From contig CAMORO010000011.1 in NCBI GenBank assembly GCA_946623875.1, positions 1 to 44,068 on the forward strand: a stretch of 44,068 nt of DNA, in the 5' to 3' direction. Below, piece by piece: positions 8,761 to 16,700 of the stretch; positions within the stretch are counted from its first letter, which is position 1, and each line of letters begins with the position of its first letter. Source of the DNA: an uncultured Lachnospiraceae bacterium (GTDB lineage: Bacteria > Bacillota > Clostridia > Lachnospirales > Lachnospiraceae). Below the pieces are notes generated by a model. The model saw only the letters and a list, made by a program, of their open reading frames with translations. It was not told the DNA's origin and did not search any database. A program made the position numbers and the translations under genes.

Positions 8761-11267
8761 AAAGGATAGACTCAGCACAGAAATGGGAATTAAAGATCGT
8801 GGGAGAGGATGCGGTATATGAGGCATCGGTTCCGGGGTCTGTTTACAATGATCTTATTAAGGCCGGCAGGATCGAGGATCCCTATTACAGGGACAATGAG
8901 AATGATGCGCTTGAATTCATGAAGAATGATTTCGTTTATACAGGCACGTTTGATGCCGATATGGACGAGGTTGATCTGAGTGATGAAGTGCTGCTGCGCT
9001 TCAACGGTCTTGATACCATTGCTGACATAACGCTCAACGGGCATGAGCTCGGAAGTGTTAACAATATGCACCGTGTATGGGACTATTCTGTCAAGGATCT
9101 GCTTAAGGCGGAAGGCAATGAGCTTGTGATCAGTTTCAGTTCTCCGGTTAAATATATTGCAGAACAGTATGAGGCCGATCCTGCTATCCTCGGTACCGAA
9201 GATGCGATGCGAGGTTTCCCCAAGATCAGGAAGGGACACTATATGTTCGGATGGGACTGGGGTCCGAGGCTTCCTGATGCGGGAATATGGAGAGAGGTCG
9301 AGCTCCTTTCGGTTAAGAAGGCAAGGCTTGAAAGTGTTTATGTAAGTCAGAAATTCAATGATGACCTGAGTAAGGTTACTCTTGATATAAGTGTTAAGCT
9401 TGAGAATGCGAACAGGGCATGCTGCGGATCGTATTGTCCTTCTGCCGTTGCGGGAGTGGTTACTCCGGATGGTACCAGACTGTACGATAAAACGGACATA
9501 AATTTCGCTGATGCAGCGGACGCCGGTTCCGGATATATCATGGAGGGCAGGGTTTCCTTAAACATCGATGATCCTGAGCTTTGGTGGCCGAACGGACTCG
9601 GAGAACAGCCGATGTATACACTGCTCGTCGAGCTGGTTGATGAGAAGGGTAATGTTATTGACGACTGGAAGAGACGGATCGGTATCCGCAAGATGGAAAC
9701 AAGCACTGCGAAGGATGAGTATGGCTCGGAATTCGCTCATATGGTCAACAATGTGAAGTTCTTTGCCATGGGTGCGGATTATATTCCCGAAGATAATATA
9801 CTTTCCCGTACCTGCAGGCAGAGAACCTTTGATCTGATAAAACAGTGTGTGGATGCGAACTTTAACTGTATCCGCGTATGGGGCGGCGGTCTGTACCCTT
9901 CCGATGATTTCTATGATGCCTGTGATGAGATGGGACTCGTCGTATGGCAGGATTTCATGTTCGCGTGTGCCAATTACAGGCTGACGCGTGATTTTGAAGA
10001 CAATATACTTGCAGAGCTTACGGATAATGTAAGGAGGCTGCGTCATCATGCGAGCCTCGGTCTGTGGTGCGGCAACAATGAGATGGAAATGTTTGTCAAG
10101 AAAGGAGAATGGGGAGCAAGGAACGAGATCGTAAGCGATTACGTTAAGATGTATGAATATCTGTTTCCGAGGCTGCTTGAAACGGAGGATCCCGACAGGT
10201 TCTACTGGCCTGCTTCTCCTTCATCAGGCGGTGCTTTTGATGAGCCCAATGATGAGAACAGGGGTGATGTGCATTACTGGGATGTATGGCATGGCAACAA
10301 GCCCTTTACCGAGTACAGGAAGTTTCATTTCAGATATCTGTCGGAGTTCGGCTTCCAGTCGTTTCCTTCGATCAGGACGGTTGAGAGCTTCACGCTTCCC
10401 GAGGACAGGAATGTATTCTCATATGTTATGGAGAAGCATCAGAGGAATGCATCCGCAAACGGTAAGATCATGAATTACATGGAACAGACCTTCCTCTATC
10501 CCAATGATCTTGACACTCTTATCTATGCATCACAGCTTCTTCAGGGTGAGGCTATAAGATACGGTGTAGAGCATTTCAGAAGGAACAGGGGCCGCTGTAT
10601 GGGAGCAGTGTACTGGCAGCTCAATGACTGCTGGCCGGTTGCTTCATGGGCCTCGATAGATTATTTCGGAAGATGGAAGGCGCTTCATTACTATGCGAAG
10701 AGATTCTTCGCGCCGCTGATGATCTCATGTGAGGAAGAGGGACTGCTTTCGCAGACGATGAATACAAATGCAGAGCCCTTCCCGGTTAAGAAGTCAATAA
10801 GACTGAGTGTTGCCAATGAATCTATGAGCGCGAGGAATGTTACCGTTAAATGGCAGCTAAGGAACAACGACGGGTCGGTCATTTCAGAGGAAAGTCAGGA
10901 ACTGAAGGTCGATGCACTGACCTCTGTATGGCTTGACAGGAAGGAGCTTGATGAAGCTTCTCTGTATGAAAATTATGTGAGCTACCAGTTGTTTGAAAAC
11001 GGTGAGGAGGTATCCGGCGGAACTGTTTTGTTCTGTGCACCGAAGCATTTCAGGTTTGTCGATCCGAAGTTGAGCGTACGGGTTGAAGGTGATGAGATCA
11101 TTGTAAGTGCAGAACATTACGCCAAGAGTATCGAAGTAAGGAATGAGAACGATGACCTTATATTGTCCGATAACTTCTTTGACCTTAACGGAGGAGAGAA
11201 GAGGGTTAAGGTACTTAAGGGTAATGCGGATAAGATAGAAGTAAGAAGTGTTTACTCGATAAGATAG
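8757..11267 (+). CDS. Beta-mannosidase, GH2, cytosolic
   Basis: An 836-residue glycoside hydrolase without a signal peptide that removes terminal beta-mannose from manno-oligosaccharides. The layout is the GH2 one: an N-terminal jelly-roll (about 1-200, ending GHYMFGWDWGPRLPDAGIWR), Ig-like domains, then a TIM barrel. The acid/base is Glu442 in LWCGNNEMEM and the nucleophile is Glu530 in LSEFGFQSFPS. RVWGGGLYPSDDFYDACDEMG and AVYWQLNDCWPVASW are beta-mannosidase hallmarks that separate it from beta-galactosidases. The ATG overlaps the fructokinase stop, showing translational coupling; an upstream in-frame start at 8676 would overlap the kinase by 85 bases and is rejected. Length is normal for the family. 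Confidence 0.93.
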   Translation: MKRIDSAQKWELKIVGEDAVYEASVPGSVYNDLIKAGRIEDPYYRDNENDALEFMKNDFVYTGTFDADMDEVDLSDEVLLRFNGLDTIADITLNGHELGSVNNMHRVWDYSVKDLLKAEGNELVISFSSPVKYIAEQYEADPAILGTEDAMRGFPKIRKGHYMFGWDWGPRLPDAGIWREVELLSVKKARLESVYVSQKFNDDLSKVTLDISVKLENANRACCGSYCPSAVAGVVTPDGTRLYDKTDINFADAADAGSGYIMEGRVSLNIDDPELWWPNGLGEQPMYTLLVELVDEKGNVIDDWKRRIGIRKMETSTAKDEYGSEFAHMVNNVKFFAMGADYIPEDNILSRTCRQRTFDLIKQCVDANFNCIRVWGGGLYPSDDFYDACDEMGLVVWQDFMFACANYRLTRDFEDNILAELTDNVRRLRHHASLGLWCGNNEMEMFVKKGEWGARNEIVSDYVKMYEYLFPRLLETEDPDRFYWPASPSSGGAFDEPNDENRGDVHYWDVWHGNKPFTEYRKFHFRYLSEFGFQSFPSIRTVESFTLPEDRNVFSYVMEKHQRNASANGKIMNYMEQTFLYPNDLDTLIYASQLLQGEAIRYGVEHFRRNRGRCMGAVYWQLNDCWPVASWASIDYFGRWKALHYYAKRFFAPLMISCEEEGLLSQTMNTNAEPFPVKKSIRLSVANESMSARNVTVKWQLRNNDGSVISEESQELKVDALTSVWLDRKELDEASLYENYVSYQLFENGEEVSGGTVLFCAPKHFRFVDPKLSVRVEGDEIIVSAEHYAKSIEVRNENDDLILSDNFFDLNGGEKRVKVLKGNADKIEVRSVYSIR

Positions 11268-11350
11268 GCAGGAGTTGCGGGCAGAAGACTGTGTTTAAAT
11301 GACGATCTGCAATAGATATGCCCGGACAAAATATTTCCAGGGGGACAGTT

Positions 11351-13834
11351 ATGGATAACAAGTATATCTTAGATACGGCCGAAAATAAGGATTTCCTTAA
11401 CATAAACGCGCAGGCTCTGCTTGACTTTGGAAGACAGTTTCCGTCACCCGGCGGAGGAAGCTACTATCTGTCTGATACAGGAACCCCATGGAAGGATCAT
11501 AACCGCGAAACCTGGATAACCTGTCGCATGGCCCATGTATACAGTATTGGTGCCATGATGGGAGACAAAGGAAGTAAGGAGCTTGCTGCGGCAGCGATCA
11601 GGGGTCTGCGCGGTGAACTTAAGGATAAGAAAAACGGTGGATGGTATGCCGGCCTTACCATGAATGATGAGGTGGTTGAGAATAAGCAGTGTTATGCGCA
11701 TGCTTTTGTAATACTTGCGGGGACAAGTGCTTATCTTGCCGGTATAGAGGGGGCGAAGGAGCTTCTTGACGAGGCTCTTGAAATCTACGACAGATACTTC
11801 TGGAATGAGAAGGAAGGGTTATCCTGCGATACCTGGAATACTGAATTTACCGTCCTTGATGATTATCGCGGCGTGAATGCGAATATGCATACGGTGGAGG
11901 CTTTTCTTGCAGTTGCGGATGCACTTGATGATGATAAATACCGTGTTCGTGCAGGCCGGATCATCGATCATGTTATTGAATGGGCGAAGGATAATTCATA
12001 CAGGATACCGGAACATTTCACAACTGACTGGGAACCTGATCTTGATAAGAACAGGGAAACACCCGACGATCCGTTCAAGCCTTACGGGGCAACTCCCGGA
12101 CACGGTATCGAATGGGCAAGGCTCATTACACAGTGGTGTACATCTTCATATCCTGTGAATGATAAAATGTCCGGCGGGAGTAAAAGAGAGTTTTATGTTT
12201 CAGAGGCATGTAAACTGTATGATCGTGCAATAGCAGATGCATGGAATGTTGACGGTGCCGAGGGCATAGTGTATACAACAGATTGGAACGGTAAGCCTGT
12301 AGTGCACGACCGGATGCACTGGACGCTGGCTGAGGCGATCAATACTTCGGCAGTGCTTTACAGGGTAACCGGTAATAAGAAATATGCGGATGATTATGCG
12401 GGCTTTATGAAATATCTTGATGAAGTTGTACTTGATCACAACTGCGGATCATGGTTTCATCAGCTCGATGAGCACAATAAACTGAAGGGAACCGTATGGC
12501 CCGGGAAATCAGATCTCTATCATGCTTTTCAGGCAATGCTCATCCCTTACAGTGAGGTTGATATATCAATAGCAAAGGCGGTACGGTTTAACATAATGAA
12601 AAAGGAAATGCTCGATCATCTTGCGGATGATATAATACCATTCTGGCTCGGACTTAAGGATGATGAGTACGGTGGTTTTTACGGATTACTGAGTTATGAT
12701 CTTAAGCTTGATAAGAGGGCTGTGAAGGGGTGTATCCTTAACAGCCGCATCCTGTGGTTTTTCTCAAATGTGTGGCTGCTTATAAGGGACGGAAAGCTTA
12801 ATGTACCTACCGGGAAGGGCATTAAGGATACTGATATTCAGAGTGCATGCAGACATGCGTATGATTTTCTGAGGAACCATTTCTATGATGAGGAAAACGG
12901 CGGTGTATTCTGGTCATGTGAGTATGACGGTGAACCCGCAGATGATACGAAACATACTTACAATCAGGCATTTGCCATTTATGCGCTGGCCTCGTACTAT
13001 GATGCTTCGGGTGAGGAGAATGCCATAAAGCTCGCATCTTCTTTAAGGAAGACCATTGAGGATAAATGCCGCGACAAGGATGGTTATCTCGAGGCTTTCA
13101 CGCATGACTTCAGACCGGCAGGAAATGAGAAGCTGTCCGAGAACGGTGTCGAAGCATACAGAACGATGAATACACTGCTCCATGTGTTTGAAGCATACAG
13201 CGGATATCTGAAGGTCATTAAGAAAAAGGGATGCATGAAAGAAGAGCAGGCGGATGTCGAAGCCAATATAAGATTCATGCTGGATATCATAGGAGATAAG
13301 ATATATAACCCCGAACTGAAACGTCAGGAGGTGTTCTTTGACAAGGATTACAATTCTCTTATAGATCTTCACTCCTACGGTCATGATATTGAGACTTCGT
13401 GGCTGGTTGATGCAGGCCTTGATATTCTCAACGATGCATCGTATACAAAGAGAATACGTCCGTTAATGCGTACACTTGCTGACAAGATATATGAGAGAGC
13501 TTATGTTGACCACTCGCTTATGAACGAGTGCGAAAAGGGCGTTGATGATACCAAAAGGGTATGGTGGGTACAGGCCGAAACCGTCCTCGGATTTGTTAAT
13601 GCATACAGGAGATCCAGGGAAACGGGAGAAGATGCCATGGCATCCCGATACCTTGCCGCAGCGGAGGATGTATGGGACTATATCAAGGATAAGATCATAG
13701 ATAAACGTTCCGGTTCCGAGTGGTTTTCGCAGGTTGATAAGAACGGTGTTCCGGATGCTTCAAAGGATATCGTGGAACCGTGGAAATGTCCTTATCATAA
13801 CGGCAGAATGTGCATGTTTGTACAGTATGTGTAA
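11351..13834 (+). CDS. Fusion of mannose isomerase (YihS/ManI type) and cellobiose/mannobiose 2-epimerase
   Basis: An 827-residue cytosolic protein with two complete (alpha/alpha)6-barrel domains of the AGE superfamily. Residues 1-405 resemble YihS/ManI aldose-ketose isomerases: WITCRMAHVYS, LKDKKNGGWYAG, and the three catalytic-type histidines in NANMH (His180), TPGHGIEW (His251) and SDLYHAF (His391), with nearly the spacing of YihS. Residues about 410-827 resemble cellobiose 2-epimerase: HTYNQAFAIYALASYY (His535), NTLLHVFEAY (His611), SYGHDIETSWLVD (His678) and EPWKCPYHNGRM (His816). The ATG at 11351 follows AGGGGG by 6 bases. It would interconvert mannose with fructose, and epimerise the reducing-end sugar of mannobiose, Glc-Man or cellobiose. 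Both halves keep their key residues, so neither looks decayed. Domain functions are by motif; substrates are inferred from neighbours. Confidence 0.88.
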   Translation: MDNKYILDTAENKDFLNINAQALLDFGRQFPSPGGGSYYLSDTGTPWKDHNRETWITCRMAHVYSIGAMMGDKGSKELAAAAIRGLRGELKDKKNGGWYAGLTMNDEVVENKQCYAHAFVILAGTSAYLAGIEGAKELLDEALEIYDRYFWNEKEGLSCDTWNTEFTVLDDYRGVNANMHTVEAFLAVADALDDDKYRVRAGRIIDHVIEWAKDNSYRIPEHFTTDWEPDLDKNRETPDDPFKPYGATPGHGIEWARLITQWCTSSYPVNDKMSGGSKREFYVSEACKLYDRAIADAWNVDGAEGIVYTTDWNGKPVVHDRMHWTLAEAINTSAVLYRVTGNKKYADDYAGFMKYLDEVVLDHNCGSWFHQLDEHNKLKGTVWPGKSDLYHAFQAMLIPYSEVDISIAKAVRFNIMKKEMLDHLADDIIPFWLGLKDDEYGGFYGLLSYDLKLDKRAVKGCILNSRILWFFSNVWLLIRDGKLNVPTGKGIKDTDIQSACRHAYDFLRNHFYDEENGGVFWSCEYDGEPADDTKHTYNQAFAIYALASYYDASGEENAIKLASSLRKTIEDKCRDKDGYLEAFTHDFRPAGNEKLSENGVEAYRTMNTLLHVFEAYSGYLKVIKKKGCMKEEQADVEANIRFMLDIIGDKIYNPELKRQEVFFDKDYNSLIDLHSYGHDIETSWLVDAGLDILNDASYTKRIRPLMRTLADKIYERAYVDHSLMNECEKGVDDTKRVWWVQAETVLGFVNAYRRSRETGEDAMASRYLAAAEDVWDYIKDKIIDKRSGSEWFSQVDKNGVPDASKDIVEPWKCPYHNGRMCMFVQYV

Positions 13835-13835
13835 A

Positions 13836-13972
13836 ACTATTCAGAACAGCACATATATTTTAAAATATGAACCGTCAAGCTTGCTTGTAAGGGGCATATT
13901 TTATAAATATATGTATTGGATGAATCCAAAACAGCGAAAAATACGAAGTATTTTGAGCCTGTTCTGAATAGT
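13836..13972. mobile_element. MITE-like 137-bp element with 14-bp terminal inverted repeats
   Basis: Perfect 14-base ends ACTATTCAGAACAG (13836-13849) and CTGTTCTGAATAGT (13959-13972) bound the element. Nested inside are a near-perfect long inverted repeat (13851-13869 with 13895-13914), a central CAAGC/GCTTG hairpin (13876-13887) and the palindrome AAAATACGAAGTATTTT (13938-13954). It begins 1 base after the stop codon of the fusion gene. No coding capacity is seen. The right end recurs elsewhere in the window. Mobility is inferred; a structured 3' UTR is the alternative. Confidence 0.5.
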
Positions 13973-14004
13973 TACCGGTATATATGATCAAAAACACAAA
14001 TAAC

Positions 14005-14038
14005 AACCGCAGGTTCGAATGCCGGCGGTTTTATTCTT
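14005..14038 (+). terminator. Terminator after the mannosidase/epimerase operon
   Basis: AACCGC (14005-14010) pairs with GCGGTT (14025-14030), extended by a GG/CC pair across an A-G mismatch, and is followed by TTATTCTTT. It would end the LacI-fructokinase-GH2-fusion transcript before the esterase gene. Confidence 0.65.
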
Positions 14039-14087
14039 TAGGTAGTGTATAGCGGATTATGAAAAGTATCAGCAGGAGATTGTGAAA

Positions 14088-15305
14088 ATGAAGAATACAG
14101 GAGATCCGACAGGAATAATCAATGTGATGAAAAGAGCTGAAGCAGGGGAAGCGGTAACCATAGGTTTCCTTGGCGGTTCCATTACACAGGGTGCGGTGGT
14201 GTCCGATGAGGCGTTATGCTATGCCGCGAGAGTGTTTGCGTGGTGGAAGAAGACCTTTCCGGGAGCTGATGTGAAATATGTCAATGCCGGAATAGGGGCT
14301 ACGACATCACAGTTCGGTGTTGCAAGAGCCGATGATGATCTCCTTAAATACGAACCCGATTTTATCATTGTTGAATACAGTGTAAATGACAATGATGAAA
14401 AACCCTATGAAAGAGGGGAATTCTTCAGGGAGACATATGAGGGTCTGATAAGGAAGTTACTGTCATACAGGAGCAGTAAGGGTTATTCTCCTGCTTTGCT
14501 TATAGTACATTCGGTACGGTATGATGACGGCGGAAATATGGAAGATGTACACTCGGAGATCGGCAGATATTACGGGATCCCGTGTATAAGCATGAAGGAA
14601 CTGATCTATGATAAGGTGATGCGTGGCGAGACGGATTATTGTTTTGAGGACATAACCGGCGATATGCTTCATCCGAATGACAGAGGACACGGAATTGTCG
14701 CAGGACACATAACGGATTATCTTGAGAGCATCAGGAAGCTGATCCCCGGAGATTATACAACCCGGGAAGCAGGAATGGTGATAACCCCGTTGACTCCCAA
14801 CGGCTATCAGGATATTCGCAGGTACAATGCTCTTAATTCACGTCCTGTCTTAAATGGTTTCGTTGTAGATGACAGTCGGGTAATGCAGCCTTTTGAGATA
14901 AATACGGGGGGTGCCGGTATGGCAGGATCTGTTGATACTGTATGGAGCAGCGAAGTCAGGGATGTATTTAAGAACGGTTGGAAAGCAAGAGAAGCAGGAG
15001 CAACAATATCGTTTGAATTTACGGGTGGCGAACTGGCGGTTATGTACAGAAAATCGGTAAAGAAACCGGCGCCTGTAGCTTATGCTGTGATAGATGGTGA
15101 TGAGGAACAAAGGATAGAACTTGATGCCAATTTTGATGAGGATTGGGGAGATAAGGCGTATATTACGACTCTGGTTCATCATGGAATTGTTAACGGTGCT
15201 GCCAGGCTTAAAGAAATAGATAAACATACACTTGTGATTACGATCGGACAGTCGGAAGGGTGTGTGACAGATTTCTATCTCATAAACATTTTGTGCCGGC
15301 TTTGA
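14088..15305 (+). CDS. SGNH-type carbohydrate acetylesterase, CE17-like
   Basis: A 405-residue cytosolic protein without a signal peptide. The N-terminal SGNH hydrolase domain has the nucleophile Ser31 in LGGSITQG, the oxyanion Asn100 in YSVNDND, and the Asp192/His195 pair in DMLHPND. From about residue 240 a beta-rich C-terminal domain follows, as in the Roseburia mannan acetylesterase family CE17, where a carbohydrate-binding module is fused to SGNH. The start at 14088 is 9 bases after AGGAG; a GTG two codons earlier is too close to it. Deacetylation of imported acetylated manno-oligosaccharides would clear them for the mannosidase. The exact CE family is inferred from architecture and context. 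Confidence 0.75.
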   Translation: MKNTGDPTGIINVMKRAEAGEAVTIGFLGGSITQGAVVSDEALCYAARVFAWWKKTFPGADVKYVNAGIGATTSQFGVARADDDLLKYEPDFIIVEYSVNDNDEKPYERGEFFRETYEGLIRKLLSYRSSKGYSPALLIVHSVRYDDGGNMEDVHSEIGRYYGIPCISMKELIYDKVMRGETDYCFEDITGDMLHPNDRGHGIVAGHITDYLESIRKLIPGDYTTREAGMVITPLTPNGYQDIRRYNALNSRPVLNGFVVDDSRVMQPFEINTGGAGMAGSVDTVWSSEVRDVFKNGWKAREAGATISFEFTGGELAVMYRKSVKKPAPVAYAVIDGDEEQRIELDANFDEDWGDKAYITTLVHHGIVNGAARLKEIDKHTLVITIGQSEGCVTDFYLINILCRL

Positions 15306-15354
15306 TGTGTTACGCAAAGAGGATATCTCTTTCACCGAAATGTCTTTGTATAGG

Positions 15355-15389
15355 AAAGCGCTTGCGCAAAAAAACTTCTTCGATATAAT
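15355..15389 (+). promoter_or_regulatory. Promoter and overlapping operator of the third LacI gene
   Basis: AAAGCGCTTGCGCAAA (15355-15370) is a LacI-type dyad that covers the -35 TTGCGC (15362-15367). TATAAT (15384-15389) follows after 16 bases. Read on the opposite strand it resembles the two operators around the next promoter (TTGCGCAA core), so autorepression is likely. Confidence 0.65.
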
Positions 15390-15433
15390 AAATATAAGGA
15401 GAAGTCATACAAAACAGAAAGCGATACGATAAT

Positions 15434-16438
15434 ATGAAGACAGAAAACAGGAAGATCACAATAGATGATGTTGCCAGGGCTCTTAATATATCCAAGACTA
15501 CGGTTTCGAGAGCCATTTCCGGGAAAGGCCGGGTTGGAGAGAAGACCCGGAATATGGTTATGGAATATATTAAGGAGAACAACTACAGGCCGAATCCTAT
15601 CGCAAAAGGACTGGCTGAGAGCAGGACCTATAATATTGCAGTTGTATGGCCGGCTGATTACGACTATATGGATCTTCCGTTTTTTCAGCGTTGTGTCGTA
15701 GGCATTAATAAGGTTACCTCTGCAAATGATATGGACATATTGATCTGTATGACAAAGGGTGATGATATAGATGAGCTTGCGAGAATAGTGGAGAATAAGA
15801 AAGCGGACGGAGTGATCCTTACAAGAACACTGGTGGAAGATCCGGCGGCAGACTATCTTATATCCAGGGAGTTTCCATTTGTTGCTATCGGAAACAGTGC
15901 CAATGATGCGGTGATCACTGTCGATAACAACAACTTTGAAGCATGCAGAGAGCTTACTGCTATACTGGCTGCACAGAAGACGAAAAAACTGGCTCTCCTG
16001 GGAGGAGATCCGAACCACGTGATCACACATACCAGATATAAGGGTTTTGAAGCGGGTCTTAAACAGGCGGGTGTAAAAGTCAATGAGAAGCTTGTAAATC
16101 TTGGAGTGAATACAGAACGCAGGGTTTCCGAGCTGTTAAACGAATACATGAAGCTTGGCGCAGAGTGCATCATATGTATGGATGATATGCTCTGTGATAT
16201 GCTTATCAGATGCTGCAGAAATGAGGGAGTGGACATTCCCGGTGATTTAAGGATTGCTTCATTCTATGACAGCAAGCTTCTGGCTAATTCGGATCCGCCG
16301 ATCACATCACTTCATTTCGATGATTTTATGATAGGACAGCGTGCTGCCGAAATGATCCTCAGACTGACAAACGGTGAGGATGTTGAAAAAGAGATTATAG
16401 ATGAATACGAGGTAATTTTAAAGGGCAGTACAAAATAA
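15434..16438 (+). CDS. LacI-family transcriptional regulator (galactoside module)
   Basis: A 334-residue LacI/GalR repressor. The helix-turn-helix ITIDDVARALNISKTTVSRAI occupies residues 8-28, the hinge is NNYRPNPIAKGLAES, and the effector-binding domain contains DGVILTRTL and PFVAIGNSANDAVITVDN. Matching operators lie on its own promoter and on both sides of the region before the downstream importer, so it is the probable repressor of the beta-galactoside operon. The ribosome site near the ATG is weak; AAGGAGAAG lies 29 bases upstream and no in-frame standard start fits it. The inducer is unknown. Confidence 0.9.
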   Translation: MKTENRKITIDDVARALNISKTTVSRAISGKGRVGEKTRNMVMEYIKENNYRPNPIAKGLAESRTYNIAVVWPADYDYMDLPFFQRCVVGINKVTSANDMDILICMTKGDDIDELARIVENKKADGVILTRTLVEDPAADYLISREFPFVAIGNSANDAVITVDNNNFEACRELTAILAAQKTKKLALLGGDPNHVITHTRYKGFEAGLKQAGVKVNEKLVNLGVNTERRVSELLNEYMKLGAECIICMDDMLCDMLIRCCRNEGVDIPGDLRIASFYDSKLLANSDPPITSLHFDDFMIGQRAAEMILRLTNGEDVEKEIIDEYEVILKGSTK

Positions 16439-16456
16439 GCACAAACGGTTGCACAA
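16439..16456. promoter_or_regulatory. Upstream LacI-type operator of the galactoside importer
   Basis: The complement of this site reads TTGTGCAACCGTTTGTGC. It matches the operator at 16584-16602 at 14 of 18 positions and starts at the base after the LacI stop codon. The roughly 146-base distance between the two sites would allow repressor looping. Confidence 0.65.
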
Positions 16457-16550
16457 TCGGGCTTGCGGGAGCTTGTAAAAACCATATACCCGAGAAATGA
16501 TTGTGCATATTCAACAAAAATCCCATCGAATAATTGAATAACTATACAGA

Positions 16551-16602
16551 TTGACAACCATGATCCTATAATGTATTCTTTAATTGCGCAACCGATTGCA
16601 CA
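16551..16602 (+). promoter_or_regulatory. Promoter and operator of the galactoside importer operon
   Basis: A consensus TTGACA (16551-16556) and TATTCT (16574-16579) are 17 bases apart. The LacI-type operator TTGCGCAACCGATTGCACA (16584-16602) covers the expected start point near 16586. Confidence 0.75.
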
Positions 16603-16700
16603 TACGTATTATACATCAGTCAGGTAGCACACGGTAGCTTATGAAAAAGATTCGTCATGAGGAATACGTAGCCTTATGACAAGAAGGAGGGTTAAAAGGA

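Noticed and set aside
11268..11350. An earlier start at 11318 for the isomerase-epimerase fusion
   Set aside because: The ATG at 11351 has AGGGGG at ideal spacing, and the homologous N-terminus begins there; the extra 11 residues look like leader sequence.
13734..13967. A 77-residue plus-strand frame running from the fusion gene into the MITE-like element
   Set aside because: It is out of frame with the epimerase and is composed of element palindromes; there is no ribosome site.
15316..15332. AAAGAG/CTCTTT hairpin after the esterase gene as a terminator
   Set aside because: The stem is short and AT-rich, and no T-run follows it. I do not call it.
15332..16030. A 232-residue minus-strand open frame over the third LacI gene
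   Set aside because: It is antisense to a clear regulator with intact motifs, and no domain or ribosome site supports it.
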